64,000 nucleotides of DNA. Source: Chryseobacterium sp. GVT01B. GTDB taxonomy: Bacteria > Bacteroidota > Bacteroidia > Flavobacteriales > Weeksellaceae. Below are positions 9,184 through 17,313 of the stretch, one piece after another (position 1 is the first letter of the stretch; every line of letters starts with the position of its first letter). The notes beneath the pieces were generated by a model, which was given only the letters and a program-made list of their open reading frames with translations, was not told the DNA's origin and ran no database searches. The DNA is taken from assembly GCF_019970045.1 (NCBI RefSeq), contig NZ_JAHXYI010000003.1, forward strand, positions 1-64,000, given 5' to 3'. The position numbers and the translations under genes were made by a program.

Positions 9184-9930
9184 ATGGAAACTAACTTTAA
9201 AAAACCTGCTCAGGATGATAATAACGGAGTACTGATCTCCTATTACCAGCTAAGAATGTTTATCGGATTACTTGGATTTCTTCTTTCATTCCTTCTTTTT
9301 ATGACCACCTATTTCCTGAATGATGAGCATCCGCTCAAAGTAAGTATCAGTCATTATTACTACAGTTTCGGACATATAATTTTCGTAGGAACATTATGTA
9401 TTCTGGGTGGATTATTCGCTACCTACAGGGGAAAAGATAAATACGAAAATATGCTTTCAAATTTTGCCGGAGTAATGGCGGTGTTGGTCGCTGTATTTCC
9501 GACAAAATTTACTGGATATGGAGGAAATATTTACATTACTATAGATAAAGTGAATTACCAGGAATGGTTCAGCTGGGTACACTATATCAGTGCAGGACTG
9601 CTTTTCGTGTCTTTTGCTGTTTTTTGTCTCTATTTTTTTCAGAAAAGTGATAAAGAACAGGATGGTGAACCTGTTTCTGCAGAAGAAGCGCTTAAGAAAA
9701 ACCGTAGAAACCTGTATTATAAATTCTGCGGCTGGGGAATACTCATCAGTCTTGCCTGTATTGGGCTCATTGCTCTTTTAGGAGATGATTCGGCTTCAGC
9801 GAATAAATTTCTAACTTATTCTACCCTTATTTTTGAAACCACATCATTGTTTTTCTTCTCTACCTCCTGGCTGTTAAAATCCAGTGAATTCTGGAACAAA
9901 AATATTCCATTAGTAACCTATTTCAGGTAA
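9184..9930 (+). CDS. Multi-pass membrane protein, unknown function
   Basis: A 248-residue protein with about six hydrophobic segments, beginning LRMFIGLLGFLLSFLLFMTTYFL when the two flanking blocks are read together. The layout resembles DUF998-type small integral membrane proteins, but that link is weak. A HYYY motif follows the first helix. There is no signal peptide and no recognisable catalytic motif. It follows the metallophosphoesterase by 33 bp on the same strand, so the two are probably cotranscribed and may form a membrane complex (inference). Confidence 0.75.
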   Translation: METNFKKPAQDDNNGVLISYYQLRMFIGLLGFLLSFLLFMTTYFLNDEHPLKVSISHYYYSFGHIIFVGTLCILGGLFATYRGKDKYENMLSNFAGVMAVLVAVFPTKFTGYGGNIYITIDKVNYQEWFSWVHYISAGLLFVSFAVFCLYFFQKSDKEQDGEPVSAEEALKKNRRNLYYKFCGWGILISLACIGLIALLGDDSASANKFLTYSTLIFETTSLFFFSTSWLLKSSEFWNKNIPLVTYFR

Positions 9931-10022
9931 TAATTGCCGATATATAAAGGGTTGAAGGTCTGTGTTTACAAAAGAATTTATCTATGATTGTGTTTACTTA
10001 TTCTAAATAGGTGAAAAATGCG

Positions 10023-10030
10023 TAAATTTG
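10023..10030 (+). promoter_or_regulatory. Candidate TAnnTTTG promoter for the mrp-nifU pair
   Basis: TAAATTTG is an exact match to the Bacteroidetes -7 element, 18 bp before the mrp start. It predicts a very short leader. No clear -33 element is at the right spacing. Confidence 0.55.
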
Positions 10031-10048
10031 TAAACAATTTATATTTAT

Positions 10049-11155
10049 ATGTTGACGAAAGAAAAGGTTCAGGATTTCCTTAAAGAAATAGAAGTAGACG
10101 ATTTGGTGAATAATCTTCAGATTATGGGTGATGATGTTTATATTGACATGACTGCTCATTCGCCTGCAATGCACGAAAAGAAAAAACTGGAGGCTGCTAT
10201 GAAACAGGCTTTTGCCAGTGAGTTTGGAGAAAACGTTCATTTAAAACTTAAAATCGTTTCTCCGGAGCCTAGTGAAATTCAGCAAAGTCAGATCAAAGGA
10301 AAACAAATTCCGGGAATTCAAAATATTATCGCTATTGCTTCCGGTAAAGGAGGGGTAGGGAAATCTACAGTTTCTGCAAATATGGCAGTAACTTTAGCTA
10401 AAATGGGCTTTAAAGTAGGATTATTAGATGCTGATATCTATGGTCCTTCAGTTCCTACCATGTTTGACACTGAGGGGCAAAAGCCAATTTCTGTAGAAGT
10501 GAATGGTAAGAATCTTATGAAACCTATCGAGAACTATGGAGTAAAAATGCTTTCAATAGGATATTTCTCTGGAGCTAATCAGGCGGTAGTGTGGAGAGGG
10601 CCAATGGCTTCAAAAGCATTAAACCAGATGATCAGAGATGCTGCATGGGGAGAATTGGATTTCTTACTTATAGATCTTCCTCCGGGAACAGGTGACATTC
10701 ACTTGTCAATTATCCAGGAAGTACCGGTAACAGGTGCGGTGATTGTAAGTACACCTCAGCATGTTGCACTGGCAGACGTAAGAAAAGGTATTGCCATGTT
10801 CCAGATGGAAAGTATCAATATTCCTGTTCTTGGATTGATAGAAAATATGGCGTATTTTACACCGGAAGAGCTTCCTGAAAATAAATATTATATCTTTGGA
10901 AACCAGGGAGCACAATATTTAGCTGAAGATCTTGGAATTCCTGTATTAGGAGAAATTCCATTGATCCAAAGTATCAGAGAAGCAGGAGATGTAGGAAGAC
11001 CAGCTGCGCTTCAGGAAGGATCTAAAATTGCAGATATCTACACAGAAACAGCCAGAAAAATGGTAGAAAGCTTAGTGGAAAGAAACAAAAGTCTTCCTCC
11101 TACTGAAGCTGTGAAGATTTCTACAATGGCAGGATGCTCACCAAAAGCAAAATAA
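10049..11155 (+). CDS. Mrp/NBP35 (ApbC) family Fe-S cluster carrier ATPase
   Basis: A 368-residue P-loop ATPase. Residues 1-80 form a MIP18/DUF59-type domain. The deviant Walker A GKGGVGKS is at 99-106, followed by LLDADIYGPSVP and LIDLPPGTGD. Family members hold and pass Fe-S clusters to apoproteins in the cytoplasm. The CxxC pair that normally ligates the bridging cluster after the ENMxYF motif is absent (MAYFTPEELPENKYY); a single Cys remains near the C-terminus (MAGCSPKAK). From memory this is usual in Bacteroidetes members. The NifU-like gene 47 bp downstream supports a role in cluster assembly. Confidence 0.93.
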   Translation: MLTKEKVQDFLKEIEVDDLVNNLQIMGDDVYIDMTAHSPAMHEKKKLEAAMKQAFASEFGENVHLKLKIVSPEPSEIQQSQIKGKQIPGIQNIIAIASGKGGVGKSTVSANMAVTLAKMGFKVGLLDADIYGPSVPTMFDTEGQKPISVEVNGKNLMKPIENYGVKMLSIGYFSGANQAVVWRGPMASKALNQMIRDAAWGELDFLLIDLPPGTGDIHLSIIQEVPVTGAVIVSTPQHVALADVRKGIAMFQMESINIPVLGLIENMAYFTPEELPENKYYIFGNQGAQYLAEDLGIPVLGEIPLIQSIREAGDVGRPAALQEGSKIADIYTETARKMVESLVERNKSLPPTEAVKISTMAGCSPKAK

Positions 11156-11201
11156 TAATAACTTTCAATACATTTGAAAGTACCAAATTGAACTGAAAAA
11201 T

Positions 11202-11450
11202 ATGGAAACAAACATAACGCACGAAGATACAGTAACAAGAGTAATGGAAGCTCTGGAAAGCATCAGACCGTTTTTGAATAAAGACGGTGGTGATATTGAG
11301 CTTATTGATGTGAAAGATAATCAGGTGTTTGTGAAACTTTTGGGTAACTGTTCCGGATGTTCGTTGAATTTCTCAACCCTGAAACTAGGAGTTGAAAATA
11401 CCATCAAACAACATGCGCCAGAAATCGAAAAGGTAATCAACGTAGAGTAA
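11202..11450 (+). CDS. NifU-like C-terminal domain protein (Fe-S scaffold)
   Basis: An 82-residue protein consisting of one NifU C-terminal domain. The cluster-binding CxxC is Cys50 and Cys53, in LGNCSGCSLNF. The preceding RPFLNKDGGDIELI is the family signature. It probably carries a 4Fe-4S cluster as a scaffold or carrier in the cytoplasm. It follows the Mrp gene by 47 bp and is closed by a strong terminator, so the two form a small Fe-S operon. Confidence 0.93.
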   Translation: METNITHEDTVTRVMEALESIRPFLNKDGGDIELIDVKDNQVFVKLLGNCSGCSLNFSTLKLGVENTIKQHAPEIEKVINVE

Positions 11451-11470
11451 AATTTATCTGAGATATTTTT

Positions 11471-11503
11471 AAAAAGACAGACCGCATTGAGGTCTGTCTT
11501 TTT
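11471..11503 (+). terminator. Intrinsic terminator after the nifU-like gene
   Basis: There are 13-bp perfect arms (11471-11483, 11491-11503; AAAAAGACAGACC) with a 7-nt loop and flanking A and T runs. It can act in both directions, serving the leftward DUF3060 gene too. Confidence 0.9.
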
Positions 11504-11550
11504 TGTTTGAATATGCTCTTTACAGACTTTGAAATCTGTGAGAATTGTCC

Positions 11551-11943
11551 TTATTGTTTTACAACTTTATTTCCCACTCCGGTAAGAGAAACATCGGGTT
11601 TTCCTGATTTTGTTCCGGCAGTCCTGTAGTAGACTACATTGCCACCGCCTTCTATAGTTACTTTGTCTACTTTATCAATGTATACTTTATTGCCGGTTCC
11701 GGAAACAGCGATCTTTTTTGCACTTCCTTTGATCATTACCGTGTTATCACCGCCTTCCACCTCAGCAACTCCTCCGTTGAGTGTATAATTGAGTTTATGA
11801 CCTACACCTTCTACCTGTATGGTTTTATCATTATCTGTTTTCTCTACCCCTTTTGTAGATTCTGTTTTTCTGGATTGTGAAAAGGCAGTACCTGTTCCCA
11901 TTAACAGGAGAGCCAGAATTCCTGCTGTCTTAATATTTTTCAT
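11551..11943 (-). CDS. DUF3060 domain protein, exported
   Basis: A 130-residue protein with a signal peptide (1-22, ending TAFSQ). The mature part is built of short repeated beta-strand units of the type VEGxGNxV (VEGVGHKLNYT, VSGTGNKVYID, IEGGGNVVYY, LTGVGNKVVKQ), as in DUF3060 proteins. It should fold as a small right-handed beta-solenoid in the periplasm or at the surface. Function is unknown. It stands alone between a terminator and the large T9SS gene. Confidence 0.85.
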   Translation of the reverse strand: MKNIKTAGILALLLMGTGTAFSQSRKTESTKGVEKTDNDKTIQVEGVGHKLNYTLNGGVAEVEGGDNTVMIKGSAKKIAVSGTGNKVYIDKVDKVTIEGGGNVVYYRTAGTKSGKPDVSLTGVGNKVVKQ

Positions 11944-12064
11944 TATGAATTTGGTTTTGTTGAGAGTAAATATAGAAATAAAATGATTTTTTCAGGCATT
12001 TCAAAAGTTAAATCATCTTAAATAATGAGTTTTATATTGACTTGACTTCAAAACTTCTCAATAA

Positions 12065-12093
12065 CAAAAAAGCTCCGGAAAAGTCCGAAGCTC
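12065..12093 (-). terminator. Intrinsic terminator after the choice-of-anchor I gene
   Basis: Read leftward, a 9-bp stem (12071-12079 with 12084-12092, one G-U pair) and a 4-nt loop are followed by a T run. It lies about 33 bp after the stop codon at 12126. Confidence 0.85.
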
Positions 12094-12125
12094 TAACTAA
12101 ATAGAATGTATACTGTAATTTATGT

Positions 12126-15100
12126 TTACTTTACAATAACTCTTTTGATCTGTCCTTCTGAAGTTTTTACAAGATAAACACCTGTAGAAAGGTTGGATGT
12201 GCTTATGGTTAAGGCATTCTTTTCTTTTCCAATTAATTTTCCGGACATATCATATAATTCGTAATCCTGTTTTCTGTTAAAATAAAGGGTATTTCCTTTG
12301 TTGACAGGATTTGGGAAGATATTAAAGGTTGCCGGTTCCGCTTTAGTTTCACCAGTTCCCAAAGTAGGTGGCATTGCTACTTCATACATAGATAAGGTTC
12401 CACTGATCTCGTTGGCAATAATTACATACCCTTTGTTGGTTGTTGTATTTTCAGGAGCAATATAGATAATTCCTTCAGGGCCATTGTCACCTCCGTAAGC
12501 TGAAGTAGAGCGGGAATGTTTATAATCGGTGAAAGTAGGGTTGTTAGGGTCTGTGATATTATACACCATAACTCCTCCTGTTCTTTCTAATGTGATAAAA
12601 GCATAGGTCTGTCCATTGATATTTCCTAATGCCACACCTTCCGGTTCTGGACCTTTTGCACGGCTTCTGTTTTTAACAGCATTGGATTCATTATCTGTAT
12701 TGAAAATTAAAGGCTGATAGGCTGCAATATATCTTTCAAACTGATCTCCACTGTCGTACACGATCTGTTTGGTATCCGCATTGAAAATAGAGAATGAACG
12801 CGCTCCTAAAGCTGCCATTTCTTCAAACTCTGCATCTCCGTCTGTATTTCCAGTAGCAGATGAAACCCTGAATCTTCCCAGATTATACGAAGCCTTTAAA
12901 ATACTTGAATTAGGGAAAAGCACAGGATCTAAAATATAGCTGTTTGCCCCCACAGTAGTTCTTTCACTGTATCCTGAAAGGTCTTTTTCATCTCCTTCGT
13001 TGGCGGTTACAATATAATGGGTATTTCCTACCTTATAATTCTGTACAGCATCCGGAACATAATAAGCTTTTACAGGCCAATTGGCAATTAAAACCTCTCC
13101 ATTATTGTCCGAAGCATCAAAACCATTACCTGGCAGGCTCATATCTTTTTTACCTAATCCCCAGATTCCAGTGATGGTTTTGGTTGCCAGATTAATTTCA
13201 GCGACAGCATTATTTTCCTGAAGCGTTACCCATGCTTTCTGACTGTCAGAACTGATGGTAACATATTCAGGCTCCAGATCCTGGGAAAGAGTATTATTGG
13301 TTCTTACCTTTCTTAAACCTGTAGCGGTTAATGCAGCAAGTTGAGAATCAAAACTGTTGAAATTGAGAGTGGTTACATTACTTTGCATAAGATTTCCGAT
13401 ACCGCCAGAAATGTCAATGATGCTGATTGTCCCTTCAGGATCTACAGTATAAGCATCATTAGGTTCTCCTTCATTCGCTGTAACAACTTTTGTTCCGTCA
13501 GGGGAGAAGGTGATCATATCCGGTAAAGCTCCTACAGTAAGCTGCTTCAGGAAGTTTCCGTTAATGTCAAAAAATACTACAGAACCGTTTTGTTGAGGAT
13601 CAGTATTCGGAGAAGCGGCTGCGATGATTCCATTTTTTACGGCAATACTTGTGATTCCGCCATAAGGAGCCATATTGACTGTTTTTACGACTGATGGAAT
13701 GGCTGGATTACTGAAATCAATAATGTCAAAAACATCTGTAATGGAACTTATTGTGAATAAACGTTGTGTTGATACATCATGAACTACAATTTCCGTAGAA
13801 CTGTTATTATTTCCTGAAGGATCAAAACTTCCAAGATAATTCAGTTGGATCTGATGAGAAGGAACCGGCGCCGGTTTATCATTATCAACAATATAAACCG
13901 TTGCAGAATTGTCCCCTGAAATAGTAGCTCCGGTAGGATTTTCTAGGCTTACCACAAAATATTCCGCCTGTTGTTCTGCCACTGTGTCATCAATAATCGG
14001 AATATTAACGGTATAACTCGTTGTAGATGGAGTGATGTTTATAGTCTGGTTGGCTAAAGTAAAATCATTGGCATCAGCTGTACTGAATGGCGCCTGTTTT
14101 ACAACAAGATTTACGGTAGATGTGGAAGGATTCGTGACATTGATTTTGAATGCAAGGTTTCCTGCATTTTCATTGACCTTAATGAAGTTTTTTTCCAGAG
14201 AAATTGTTGTTCCTGCTGTTGTGAAAGTGCTGGATGTAACGGCAGTAACCCCATTATCACTGAAATCTTCTACTGTATTGGGTTTAAGTGCAACATAATA
14301 AGTTTGTCCCGGTACCAATCCTGAAGTAGGGATCACGGTGATAGTATTGTTACTGAAAGTCGTCGTAAAAGGAATTGGTGTTCCTGCAGCATTTCCAAGA
14401 CGAAGCTCTATAAGATTTTGAGCGTTAGAATTATTGATCGCAGAATTATCTGTTAATCTCACATTTTCATTAAAAGTCAATGTAGGATTTACAGTTGTAG
14501 AAGCGTTATTGGTATTATGAGCAGGAAGATAAGTAACTGTTGGTGGAGTGGTGTCCGCACCTCCGGCAGGAGTCGCATCTACCGTAAAATTATCGAAACG
14601 GTTGTTGCCACCGGTTCCGCCTCCTGTTGCTGAGAATTCAACCTTTAATTTAAAATTGGGATTGTTATTAGCTCCCTGTAAGGCAGAAAAATCAAGAGTA
14701 ACGAGCTGAGGGTTGGCATCCTGTGGAGTTACAGTCTGAAGCTGCACAAAATTAGTTCCGTCTGTTGAATAAGACCATGTCTGAGTTCCGGCTCCCTGTC
14801 CTGATCTTCTGGTGGTAAACTTAACAATGACATTGTTGTATCCTGTGGTTGGCAGATTAAACTGTAATCCTCCTCCAATTGGATTATTGAACCTTAAATG
14901 AGTTCCGGATGCATCCCCATTTCTTGCATTTAAGTTTTCATCACTAAAATTCTGTCCGGTACCACCAGCAAAATCTATTATACTTGTACCGCCTGCTATT
15001 TGAGTAAGAGAACCATTCACCATGGTAGAAGATGGTGTAGTGATGGTGGCAGCAGATGTATTATTGTTAAAGTTCCAGTAATGAATCAGTGTCTGCCCGA

Positions 15101-15164
15101 AAAGCCCGCTCTGAAAAAAGAATGCGGCAATCACAGACCCTTTTAATAGGTAGTTGTTGATCAT
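12126..15164 (-). CDS. T9SS-exported choice-of-anchor I protein with Ig-like and Calx-beta domains
   Basis: A 1012-residue surface or secreted protein. In order: signal peptide (1-24); an N-terminal beta-sandwich beginning HYWNFNN (about 27-195); an Ig-like domain starting DTTPPTVTYLPAHN (about 203-315); a Calx-beta-type domain (about 318-430); the choice-of-anchor I beta-propeller region (about 435-930) with TFSPDGTKVVTANEGEPND and VTANEGDEKD; and a type IX secretion tail, FNIFPNPVNKG (last 75 or so residues). The tail directs export by the PorSS/T9SS and cleavage or attachment to lipid A-linked polysaccharide. Choice-of-anchor I proteins often accompany alkaline phosphatases, but the activity here is not established. 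Confidence 0.9.
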   Translation of the reverse strand: MINNYLLKGSVIAAFFFQSGLFGQTLIHYWNFNNNTSAATITTPSSTMVNGSLTQIAGGTSIIDFAGGTGQNFSDENLNARNGDASGTHLRFNNPIGGGLQFNLPTTGYNNVIVKFTTRRSGQGAGTQTWSYSTDGTNFVQLQTVTPQDANPQLVTLDFSALQGANNNPNFKLKVEFSATGGGTGGNNRFDNFTVDATPAGGADTTPPTVTYLPAHNTNNASTTVNPTLTFNENVRLTDNSAINNSNAQNLIELRLGNAAGTPIPFTTTFSNNTITVIPTSGLVPGQTYYVALKPNTVEDFSDNGVTAVTSSTFTTAGTTISLEKNFIKVNENAGNLAFKINVTNPSTSTVNLVVKQAPFSTADANDFTLANQTINITPSTTSYTVNIPIIDDTVAEQQAEYFVVSLENPTGATISGDNSATVYIVDNDKPAPVPSHQIQLNYLGSFDPSGNNNSSTEIVVHDVSTQRLFTISSITDVFDIIDFSNPAIPSVVKTVNMAPYGGITSIAVKNGIIAAASPNTDPQQNGSVVFFDINGNFLKQLTVGALPDMITFSPDGTKVVTANEGEPNDAYTVDPEGTISIIDISGGIGNLMQSNVTTLNFNSFDSQLAALTATGLRKVRTNNTLSQDLEPEYVTISSDSQKAWVTLQENNAVAEINLATKTITGIWGLGKKDMSLPGNGFDASDNNGEVLIANWPVKAYYVPDAVQNYKVGNTHYIVTANEGDEKDLSGYSERTTVGANSYILDPVLFPNSSILKASYNLGRFRVSSATGNTDGDAEFEEMAALGARSFSIFNADTKQIVYDSGDQFERYIAAYQPLIFNTDNESNAVKNRSRAKGPEPEGVALGNINGQTYAFITLERTGGVMVYNITDPNNPTFTDYKHSRSTSAYGGDNGPEGIIYIAPENTTTNKGYVIIANEISGTLSMYEVAMPPTLGTGETKAEPATFNIFPNPVNKGNTLYFNRKQDYELYDMSGKLIGKEKNALTISTSNLSTGVYLVKTSEGQIKRVIVK

Positions 15165-15305
15165 TTTTACTTTAATTAGTTAAATGCAAAAATGAACTTT
15201 ATGTTTCGCAACTATTTTAATGGAATTTTAAGAAATGTTTAAAAAATAGGTTTGTTTCCGATAAAAGATAGAATAATGTTCAAGTGAGAGATTTGTAGGA
15301 TGAAA

Positions 15306-15455
15306 TTATTTCCCTGATTTCCCGGAAAAATTTAAAATTGTTCCTGATTTATTCCCTTCCAATGGATGTTTCTGCATATAAAAATATCCTGAAACAGCAG
15401 TCACAAGCAAGAGTACAAAAATAACCAGAACAATTCTTCTTAACATGTCTCTCAT
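15306..15455 (-). CDS. 49-residue single-pass membrane peptide, translationally coupled to the SDR gene
   Basis: A short frame encodes a basic start (MRDMLRR), one strong hydrophobic helix (about 8-27, IVLVIFVLLLVTAVSGYFY) and a 22-residue polar tail ending FSGKSGK. Its ATG overlaps the SDR stop codon as ATGA (15452-15455), the classic sign of translational coupling, so it is very probably translated. The function is not recognised. The stretch YMQKHPLEGNKSG vaguely recalls the N-terminus of some membrane-anchored MBL-fold hydrolases, so a decayed remnant is an alternative (weak inference). Confidence 0.6.
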   Translation of the reverse strand: MRDMLRRIVLVIFVLLLVTAVSGYFYMQKHPLEGNKSGTILNFSGKSGK

Positions 15456-16105
15456 ATCGCTAAATTTTTAATATCTCTAATTTCTAAAGTAGATGTTGGG
15501 TACCCTTTTTGTGTCACATTGATCATTGCTCTACCCACTTCCTGTAAAGTTAATGATTTTGATTGGAAAAAAATAGGAAAAATCCAAATAAAAGGTTTAA
15601 AAAACCATTTTACATTCAATTGACCCTCAACTGGTTTCATAAATCCGGGACGGAAATTGTAAGCACCTTTGAAATTCATCTTTTTCAAATCATTTTCGGT
15701 TCTGCCTTTTACCCTTGCCCACATCATTTTTCCACTCTCTGTGCTGTCAGTGCTTGCCCCTGAAACATAGTTGAAAACCATGTCCGGATTTTGGTTCAAA
15801 ACAGCTTTTGCAAAATGCAGGGTTGTATCGTAAGTGATTTTGGTGTAATCTTCTTCATTCATTCCTATGCTGCTGATTCCTGCACAGAAAAAACAGGCAT
15901 CATAACCTTTCAGTTTTTCATCATGAATGTCTATGGATAAAAAGTCCGGAACAAGATATTCTTTCAGTTTGGGGTGTGATTTTCCGGAAGATTTTCTGCT
16001 TATGCTGAGAATTTCAGAAACATGAGGATTCTCAAGACATTCCATTAAAACGCCTTCGCCTACCATCCCTGTAGCCCCTGTAATAATTATTTTGATTGGG
16101 TTCAT
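15452..16105 (-). CDS. NAD(P)-binding atypical short-chain dehydrogenase / epimerase family protein
   Basis: A 217-residue Rossmann-fold protein. The nucleotide-binding motif GATGMVGEG is at about residues 10-18. CFFCAGISS follows, with a YVSGAST strand near the middle and ARVKGRTENDL, whose Lys lies in the position of an SDR active-site Lys, though a canonical YxxxK is not obvious. Such NAD(P)H-binding proteins resemble NmrA-like or HTATIP2-like atypical SDRs, some of which have regulatory rather than catalytic roles. It overlaps the downstream 49-residue peptide gene by 4 bp. The substrate is unknown. Confidence 0.8.
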   Translation of the reverse strand: MNPIKIIITGATGMVGEGVLMECLENPHVSEILSISRKSSGKSHPKLKEYLVPDFLSIDIHDEKLKGYDACFFCAGISSIGMNEEDYTKITYDTTLHFAKAVLNQNPDMVFNYVSGASTDSTESGKMMWARVKGRTENDLKKMNFKGAYNFRPGFMKPVEGQLNVKWFFKPFIWIFPIFFQSKSLTLQEVGRAMINVTQKGYPTSTLEIRDIKNLAI

Positions 16106-16176
16106 TGTTTTGCTATTGATAATAGTGTGACGGATGGAGATGAGGTTTTACTTTAAAAATTCAGAAAAATTTTATT

Positions 16177-16225
16177 AAAAGATAAAAGATAAAAGATAAA
16201 AGATAAAAGATAAAAGATAAAAGAT
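16177..16225. repeat. Heptanucleotide microsatellite, 7 copies of AAAAGAT
   Basis: Seven perfect tandem copies of the 7-mer AAAAGAT lie upstream of the leftward SDR gene, about 70 bp from its start codon. A tract like this can change length by slippage and could alter promoter spacing. It is not in a coding region. Confidence 0.95.
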
Positions 16226-16248
16226 GTTGTCATTAAAATTCAATAGGG

Positions 16249-16366
16249 GTGGGTTTTAACCCACCTGATATTAAAAGATTCATCTATTGGCTTTAGCCAA
16301 AACTTAATAACAGAAAGAGAATATAGAGATTGCTTCGTTGCTTCGCTCCTCTCAATGACATTGCGG
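16249..16366. repeat. Cluster of short palindromic intergenic repeats
   Basis: Three elements sit side by side in a 323-bp gene-free stretch (16106-16428): a palindrome GTGGGTTTTAACCCAC (16249-16264), a second palindrome TTGGCTTTAGCCAA (16287-16300), and a string GAGATTGCTTCGTTGCTTCG (from 16327) followed by CTCCTCTCAATGAC. From memory the last is a dispersed REP-like unit of Chryseobacterium-type genomes. No coding potential is seen. Confidence 0.6.
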
Positions 16367-16382
16367 GAAATGGATGCCAAAA

Positions 16383-16409
16383 TAAAAAGCCAGCTCAATG
16401 GCTGGCTTT
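16383..16409 (-). terminator. Intrinsic terminator of the ppk1-ppx operon
   Basis: Read leftward, there are 9-bp arms AAAGCCAGC/GCTGGCTTT (16386-16394, 16401-16409) with a 6-nt loop, followed by a T-rich tract. It lies 19 bp after the ppx stop codon. Confidence 0.85.
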
Positions 16410-16428
16410 ACAATATCGTTATTTGCTG

Positions 16429-17313
16429 TTACTTTTTGTGCTGTAACTGACTGTAAATATTATGGATTAATCCATCTGCTACAGATATTTTAGGAACAAA
16501 GATCCTGTTGATATCAGACCAGGACATTACATTATTGAAAATGCTCAGGGCATGTACCAATACATCGGCACGGTCTTCTCTAAGGTTGTAATTGGTCATT
16601 CTTTCTTGTACAGAAAGCTCATTGAATTCTTTATATACCTTTTTCAGGTGGGACAAAGACATTGGTTTTCCGTCTTTGGTTTTGCTCATGGAGAATACTT
16701 TATTGATATTTCCTCCTGATCCAATGGCTACAATTGGTTTTTTACTGACGATATTTTTCTTGATTTCGTCCTTCATCTCTTTCCAGTTATCCATCGTAAC
16801 CAGGTTGTTGAGAAGACGGATTGTTCCGATATTGAACGATTTTTCGTAAACCATTTTCCCGTTTTCGTAGAAAGTAAGTTCTGTAGAACCTCCACCAACG
16901 TCGATGTATAAGTAAGCGAATTCTTTGTCAAGACCTTCTGCAACATGATTTTCATAGACCAGTGTGGCTTCTTCATCACCGGAAATAATTTCGATGTTGA
17001 TTCCTGATGTTTCCTTTACGATGTCAATAATTTCATTACCATTGGCAGCATCACGCATCGCACTGGTAGCACAGGCTCTGTAATGATCTACTTTGTATAT
17101 TTTCATCAGGTCACTGAAGATTTTCATGGAATCAATAACCATTTTTTCTCTTTCGGGACCTATTTTTCCGATGGTAAAAACATCCATTCCCAGTCTCAGA
17201 GGAATTCTGAGAAGGTTGAGTTTGATGAATTCAGGTTTTCTGTTATTAATCTTAACCTCATTGATAAGAAGGCGGGCTGCATTACTCCCTATGTCTATCG
17301 CTGCTATCTTCAT
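16429..17313 (-). CDS. ppx: Ppx/GppA family exopolyphosphatase
   Basis: A 294-residue member of the ASKHA phosphatase fold. The first phosphate loop is AAIDIGSNAARLLI at the N-terminus, and the second is YIDVGGGSTELTFY (about residues 128-141). These bind phosphate and adenosine moieties in Ppx/GppA enzymes, which shorten polyphosphate from its end and in some cases hydrolyse pppGpp. The protein is short, with only the core two domains and no C-terminal HD-like extension. It overlaps the ppk1 stop by 4 bp (ATGA), so synthesis and breakdown of polyphosphate are translationally coupled. Whether it acts on pppGpp cannot be told from sequence. Confidence 0.92.
   Translation of the reverse strand: MKIAAIDIGSNAARLLINEVKINNRKPEFIKLNLLRIPLRLGMDVFTIGKIGPEREKMVIDSMKIFSDLMKIYKVDHYRACATSAMRDAANGNEIIDIVKETSGINIEIISGDEEATLVYENHVAEGLDKEFAYLYIDVGGGSTELTFYENGKMVYEKSFNIGTIRLLNNLVTMDNWKEMKDEIKKNIVSKKPIVAIGSGGNINKVFSMSKTKDGKPMSLSHLKKVYKEFNELSVQERMTNYNLREDRADVLVHALSIFNNVMSWSDINRIFVPKISVADGLIHNIYSQLQHKK

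Noticed and set aside
16177..16225. Possible CRISPR-like array
   Set aside because: The repeat unit is only 7 bp with no spacers; it is a microsatellite.
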